A DNA stretch of 64,000 bases, taken from the NCBI GenBank assembly GCA_016165875.1, contig JABBOT010000005.1, positions 124,001 through 188,000 of the forward strand, written 5' to 3'. Of this stretch, positions 59,701 to 64,000 are shown piece after piece. The first letter of the stretch is position 1; every line of letters starts with the position of its first letter. The position numbers and the translations under genes are program-made. The notes beneath the pieces were generated by a model. The model saw only the letters and a list, made by a program, of their open reading frames with translations. It was not told the DNA's origin and made no database searches. The DNA comes from Acanthopleura granulata (taxonomy: Eukaryota > Mollusca > Polyplacophora > Chitonida > Chitonidae).

Positions 59701-62700
59701 ACATCACTTTTATACTAGAATCAATGTCGAGGAATAACATCTGTTTATCCCAGATTTCTGCATCTTGACACCATTACCATCTGGTTCAGTAACTCGGTAA
59801 ACTGGTGTGGCTCCACAGCTGAAGTTTTGAGTTCCAGTCTCACTTGAGCCAGTATTTTCACAAGCATTAAGACAGTTATTACACAGTCAGAAATTCAATA
59901 TATCTTGATAAACTCTAATACATATAAACAAATATGGAGCTATAAATCTGAACTTGATGCTAACACTGAACATAAGCGTACCTTTTTTGTGACCACTACC
60001 ATGACACTGATGACTAACCTTTCACAGACATGTCAATGTGTTTGCCTTCCAACCTTCCTCCTTACCTATGCAGTCATTCCAATAACCGAATGGTGTAAAT
60101 CCTGGAGGACATTCACAGTTGTAGGAGCCGGGCAGGTTTTCACACTCCTCCACATCACACAGGCCATCTTCCTCACACTCATCAATGTCTGATAACAGGA
60201 GAGGAAGCACATTATAACCAGTCATCAACATCGGCAAACAGGACAGAAAACACATTATAACCCATCATCAATGTCTGAGAACAGGAGAGGAAGCACATTA
60301 TAACCAGTCATCAACATCTGAAAACAGGACAGAAAACACATTATAACCCATCATCATTGTCTGAGAACAGGAGAGGAAGCACATTATAACCAGTCATCAA
60401 CATCTGAAAACAGGACAGCATGCACACAACAACCAGTCCTATATATCTGAAAACAGGACAAAAAACACATTATAACCAGTTCTCCACAGCTGAAACAGGA
60501 CAGAAAGCACATTAAACCAATCATCAATGTCAGAAAACAAGACAGATATCACATCATAACCAGTCATTAACATATGAAAACAGGACAGAGAGTACATCAT
60601 AACCAATATCTTAAAACAGGACAGAAGACACATTATAACCTGCCATAAATCAGAAAAGGACAGGAGACACATTATAATCAGTCAATAAAATCTGAAAACA
60701 GGACAGAAAGCACATTATAACCAGTCATCTACATCTGTAGCCAGGTAGAAAACATATTACAACCAATCAACTTCTGAAACGGAATAGAAAACACATTTTG
60801 ACCAGTCAACGATATCTGAAAACAAGTACAGAAAGCACATTATAACCAGTCATCAATGTCGGAAAACAGAACAGATAACACATTAAAGACAGAAGTCATC
60901 AATATACAAAACACGGTGGAAAGTAGGTACATAAATACATGTACATCCCAGTCATCAATATCTGAAAACAAGAAGAATTGCACATTAAAAATTTATCTGC
61001 AACATCTGAAATAGGAATGACTGCACATTAAAACTTCATTTTCATCAACATCTGAAAACAGGAAATGTTGCACATCAAAGCCATCCACATCTGAAAACAG
61101 GAAATGTTGCACATCAAAGCCATCCACATCTGAGAACAGCACAGAAGTACCTTAAAACTTAAGTCAGTAAAACCTGATCCTATGACAGATGGCAGATTAG
61201 TACACCACAGTCATCGATATCTAAAAACAGAACAGATCACACAGTTTAACAAATAGTAGTTGTAACATCATGGTCACTAACATATGCCAGCAATTTTATT
61301 TGCAAATAAATCCACTACACTTTAACACATACTTACACATTAATTCAAAAATTATTTAGGAACTGGTCAAGATAGCAGAGCTGTACCAGTCTTGTCAGCA
61401 GTCAGTGTGAAGCTGCCGTGGTTATTCTATGTGTTCCTACCCACACATCTCTTGCCAGTCTTGTCCGTGGTAATGCCTTAGGGACAGACACACTTGCAGC
61501 TGCCGTGGTTGTTCTATGTGTACCTACCCACACATCTCTTGCCAGGTCTTGTCAGTGGTAATGCCTTAGGGACAGACACACTTGAAGCTGCCGTGGCTGT
61601 TCTATGTGTACCTACCCACACATCTCTTGCCAGTCTTGTCAGTGGTAAAGCCCCGGGGACAGACACACCTGAAGCTGCCTTGGCTGTTCTCACAAATACC
61701 CTCAGGACCACACAAGAATGGCTGTTCCAAACACTCGTCCACATCTGACAACAGAAGCAACAGGTGAGGCAGCACATATGATTTCCTGTTCCTTAGTCTT
61801 TGAGCACTATCCTCAACCAACCTCACAAAATCCAATCTGTAACCTCATTCAATTTTAATTTTACATAGGAATGGCAAATGCAAAGAATGGACACATTTTC
61901 ACCCAGTAGTTTTGGAGAAACAGTGTTCATGTGAGCTCAAGGGTCAAATTTAAATTCATAACCTGATTTTGAAGTTGAAGGTTTACAAAGATTAATTTAA
62001 TCTAGTGCAGGGAATCCACCTTGGTATAATGTTTCATAGCATTTGTCTAAGTAGTTATGATGATATAACAGTCACTTGGCCAATATGAACTCTGTTAGCT
62101 TCAAGGATTCTAAAAATAATCCTTTAATATTTAATGTTGATATTGAAGTATTAGATATCCCAGAAGTTTTTTCACTTCAATTTTTGTGGAACTTTCCAAA
62201 AGAAGTTCTACAGGGAGTGACTGTATTGACATACCTCTACACTGTTGTCTGGGTCCCATCTTGTAGCCCTCTGGACAATCACACTCAAAACTCCCCGGTG
62301 TGTTCACACAGCGATGTGGGCAGTTGTGCTGCATGGTAGTACACTCATCCAGATCTTAGTATACACAATATGCAAATATAATAAAAAACTTGCAAAAACA
62401 TGGATTTCTTAAAATTCCTGTAGAATTTTTCGTCTCTAACTTCTACATTATGTTTTACTTGTTTTACTTCTTTGTATTTTCTTTTTATTTATCACATTTG
62501 CTTGAAATGTACACACAATAGCAGGACCCATATAAGATTTATTTATTTATCTGATTGTTGTTTGACATCCTACTCAAGAATATTTCACCTGTATGATGGT
62601 GGCCAGCATTACTATGAGAGGAAACCTTGCAGAGTCTGGAGGAAATCCACAATCATGTACGGCCGAAGAGGAAGCCACCATGAGCCTGGCCTGGACTTGC

Positions 62701-63938
62701 AAGTAAGAGGCATCAAGGGTATTATGTGGCACTAATGTGCTACCCCCCTCAGCAACGGAATCCCCTCAGGAAGAAAAGAAATTCATGTATTATATACATT
62801 ACGAAGTGGTTCACCTTTTAAGCTGTACTGTCCAAAATCAAAGAGCAACCAGAGGCATCAGAGGATGAAGATGCCTGAGAAGCCTCACTGCACATATCAG
62901 GGGCAGCCTTCAGCAGAACAGAGTAGATTAAATACTGGTCACCCCATGACAGCATATGTAAACAGTGACCAGCTGTCTGGTGTCTTTGGCAGGGCATTCT
63001 AGTGAGGCAGCATCATAAACATCCTAGTACTGTGATTGGCGCGCTATTTAAAGACACCATTATGACATAAGGAAAATAATGCTAGAGACAACCTCAATGA
63101 ACTAAAAGCAAAACAAAAGAGATACAGAAAATAGGTACTTACCTCGACATGTTCTGCCATCCATGTTGAGTACATATCCTCTAGGACAACTACAGATAAA
63201 ACTGCCTTCAGTATTGGAACAGGTAATTTCACAAGGCTTGGGGCTCTTTGAACACTCGTCAATGTCTGCCAAGTAAGACACAGTCATTGTAAAGGTCCAC
63301 ATGAGTAGTGCAGCAGTATACACATAACACAGGAAGGTACCTGTATAACACATTGGACTGTGTGTTGTTTTACTCAAGCATGTTTAGACATATTTGTGGT
63401 GATTTACAAGTTATTCAATATTTACTCCATTGGCAAAGTCCTGATATTTGTGACATCTCAATAAACAGTTATTCAAAAGTGTTGATTTCCCTCACATATT
63501 AAATCACAAAGTACAGATACTTACTCAATGAAATGGTTCAGCTGCCACACTAAACACACAATTTGGTATAAAACTGACTTGTGGACTCAGCGGAGACCTT
63601 AAAGTTTACTTGGGGTCCCAAACAGCAGAATGCACATATTAATTATACTGACTTGAAGTTTGAGAGTTCCAGAAGGGATTAATATTCTGAAACTTTCATA
63701 TTTCAACATTCCCTAAAATTTCATGCGATGCTTTTTTAGCTTATGGACCAGAGTTTACAGTTTATATGAAATTGATACTTCAAATGAAATTTAACAGAAA
63801 AATTTTACTTACCTATGCATCTGGTGCCAACTAAATCTGTCTTAAAACCTTTATCACAAATACAGCGATATGACCCCAGAGTGTTGAGACAGCGGCCATT
63901 TCTACAGGCATCTGGCATTGTTCTGCATTCATCCAGGT
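56352..63938 (-). CDS. FBN: Fibrillin, C-terminal part (seven EGF-like exons plus propeptide); gene continues beyond the right edge
   Basis: A secreted microfibril glycoprotein of the extracellular matrix. Minus-strand exons in order: 63938-63813, 63265-63143, 62354-62235, 61744-61616, 60188-60066, 59368-59246, 58340-58238, 57583 to 57208 (or 57232), 56714-56352. The first six are phase-1 symmetric exons of 120-129 bp, each one cbEGF domain of six Cys opening DxDEC or DDNEC. The seventh ends [10 protein letters not shown], matching the last fibrillin cbEGF (GYFRIGQG-HC in FBN1). Then come GCYTCDI (FBN1 ACYECKI), RSRR, and a terminal domain with [10 protein letters not shown] and [15 protein letters not shown], matching FBN1 LELLPALTTL and GNEDGFF..GISYLHFT. 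No 8-Cys TB domain lies in the window. Seven EGF domains after the last TB is the FBN1 arrangement as I recall it, so a TB exon is expected just beyond the edge. The donor of the penultimate exon is uncertain. Confidence 0.95.
56698..56860 (-). repeat. Two-copy duplication of the last fibrillin acceptor
   Basis: A unit of about 77 bp holding the exon start (AAGGCTTCCT on the plus strand), TGCAAACACAAA and the flanking intron occurs at 56700-56770 and again at 56778-56860. In the outer copy the exon-frame codons after the AG read GGG TAG, so using it would terminate the protein. Confidence 0.85.
57208..57583 (-). CDS. FBN: Fibrillin exon: unique region with furin site and start of the C-terminal propeptide
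   Basis: It begins [10 protein letters not shown] (FBN1 HCVSGMGMG), runs through a Pro/Gly-rich linker, then has [11 protein letters not shown] with the paired cysteines of the fibrillin tail. RSRR-S at 57423-57409 is a furin-type cleavage site at the place where FBN1 is cut to release asprosin. After it comes an acidic run ([11 protein letters not shown]) encoded by a GAT/GAC microsatellite, one N-glycosylation sequon (NRT), and basic pairs (LKRS). Two in-phase donors are possible, ending at 57208 (CAG|GTAGCT) or 57232 (AAG|GTACTG). Neither is strong. Confidence 0.85.
58238..58340 (-). CDS. FBN: Fibrillin exon: last EGF-like domain
   Basis: 103 bp, entering in phase 1 and leaving in phase 2. 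It reads (D)[13 protein letters not shown], then [10 protein letters not shown], then [12 protein letters not shown](G). The Gly-His-Cys that follows is split across the intron. The opening is YNQC rather than xDEC, and the CxN position is Ala, so beta-hydroxylation and perhaps calcium binding look weaker here. The position matches the final cbEGF of FBN1. Confidence 0.9.
59246..59368 (-). CDS. FBN: Fibrillin exon: cbEGF domain 6
   Basis: 123 bp, phase 1-1. It reads (D)[15 protein letters not shown], then [10 protein letters not shown], and ends ATCV(G). The acceptor is GTTTCAG and the donor GTAAGT. Confidence 0.92.
60066..60188 (-). CDS. FBN: Fibrillin exon: cbEGF domain 5
   Basis: 123 bp, phase 1-1. 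It reads (D)[15 protein letters not shown], then [10 protein letters not shown], and ends NDCI(G). The acceptor plus the first exon bases (ACATTGATGA) are the unit of the large array at 60189-61230. Confidence 0.93.
   Translation of the reverse strand, partial: TLMSVRKMACVMWRSVKTCPAPTTVNVLQDLHHSVIGMTA
60189..61230 (-). repeat. Array of fibrillin splice-acceptor units, about 20 copies
   Basis: A 40-45 bp unit reads, on the minus strand, TTATAATGTGCTTTCTGTCC, then TGTTTTCAG, then AT(A/G)TTGATGA. This is the polypyrimidine tract, the AG and the first bases of the cbEGF-5 exon. Units follow the true acceptor from 60189 to about 61150, with a degenerate one near 61215. Copies closest to the exon are the best preserved, and small deletions are common farther out. 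Confidence 0.92.
61389..61615 (-). repeat. Array of fibrillin cbEGF-4 exon end plus donor
   Basis: Two further copies, plus a partial one, of the exon 3' end (GGCAAGAGATGTGTGG|GTAGG) lie downstream of the true donor. Donor-like GTAGG motifs are near 61527 and 61440, with a period of about 87-88 bp. In both copies the cbEGF frame meets TAA (CCCTAAGG instead of CCCCGGGG), so they cannot serve as full exons. Confidence 0.9.
61616..61744 (-). CDS. FBN: Fibrillin exon: cbEGF domain 4
   Basis: 129 bp, phase 1-1. It reads (D)[17 protein letters not shown], then [10 protein letters not shown], and ends KRCV(G). The donor is GTAGGT. The 3' part of this exon plus its donor is copied downstream at 61389-61615. 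Confidence 0.93.
62235..62354 (-). CDS. FBN: Fibrillin exon: cbEGF domain 3
   Basis: 120 bp, phase 1-1. It reads (D)[15 protein letters not shown], then [10 protein letters not shown], and ends QQCR(G). The acceptor (TACTAAG) is poor in pyrimidines, but the frame and the cysteine pattern support it. The donor is GTATGT. Confidence 0.92.
62537..62758 (-). mobile_element. SINE, family 2, near full length, diverged
   Basis: The plus strand runs from TTATTTATTTATCTGATTG through TACTCAAGAATATTTCACCT, GGTGGCCAGCATTA, ATGTACGGCCGAAGAGGAAG and TGGACTTGCAAG to CTCAGCAACGGAATCCC (the remnant of the tRNA-like head). It lies in a fibrillin intron. Confidence 0.75.
63143..63265 (-). CDS. FBN: Fibrillin exon: cbEGF domain 2
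   Basis: 123 bp, phase 1-1. It reads (D)[15 protein letters not shown], then [10 protein letters not shown] (CxNxxxxFxC), and ends RTCR(G). The donor is GTAAGT. Confidence 0.93.
63813..63938 (-). CDS. FBN: Fibrillin exon: cbEGF domain 1 of 7 in window
   Basis: 126 bp, phase 1-1. It reads (D)[16 protein letters not shown], then [10 protein letters not shown] with the Asn/Asp hydroxylation pattern CxNxxxxYxC, and ends TRCI(G). The acceptor is TTATCAG and the donor GTAAGT. Confidence 0.93.
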
Positions 63939-64000
63939 CTGATAAGCACATAATCATATACAATACATTAACAGTTCTGTTTAGGAGTACATGATCATAT

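Noticed and set aside
61494..61748. Plus-strand frames over the fibrillin cbEGF-4 region
   Set aside because: Antisense shadows of the exon and its partial copies.

Overview
This is animal nuclear DNA with AT-rich intergenic sequence, phase-conserved introns, tRNA-derived SINEs and many minisatellites. Two genes can be identified from their spliced exons. The SINE families (cores such as 'acgacggcggccagcatta' and 'gatatggctgaaata') are ones I associate with molluscs, so a lophotrochozoan, most likely a mollusc, is inferred. No database search was run.

Layout. About 1-38.5 kb is gene-poor. It holds two old, diverged segmental duplications: about 1.07-3.8 kb paired with 4.6-8.45 kb, and about 14.9-18.4 kb paired with 24.9-28.5 kb. 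It also holds a 2.7 kb pyrimidine-rich 37-bp minisatellite (22.14-24.88 kb), a 1.1 kb 37-bp array (36.5-37.6 kb), several SINEs, a LINE fossil and one unidentified candidate terminal exon (30.8-31.06 kb, minus).

38.7-52.6 kb (+) is a complete ten-exon gene for mitochondrial small-subunit ribosomal protein mS27 (MRPS27, a PPR-family protein). The reconstructed reading frame has 490 codons, and every intron joins in phase. Its introns carry several minisatellites. One is an array of ten extra copies of the exon 5 3' end together with its splice donor.

56.35-63.94 kb (-) is the 3' end of a fibrillin gene, convergent with MRPS27. It has seven EGF-like exons, six of them with an intact calcium-binding EGF signature, then a furin-type RSRR site and an asprosin-like C-terminal propeptide. 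The gene continues beyond the right edge. One of its introns is largely built from tandem copies of its own two splice junctions.

The two genes have unrelated jobs: mitochondrial translation and extracellular microfibrils. The most unusual signal is shared by both. Tandem arrays whose repeat unit spans an exon-intron junction create runs of decoy splice donors or acceptors beside the real site. Similar local amplification appears in the non-coding duplications, where the downstream copy carries an expanded version of a segment that is single in the upstream copy.
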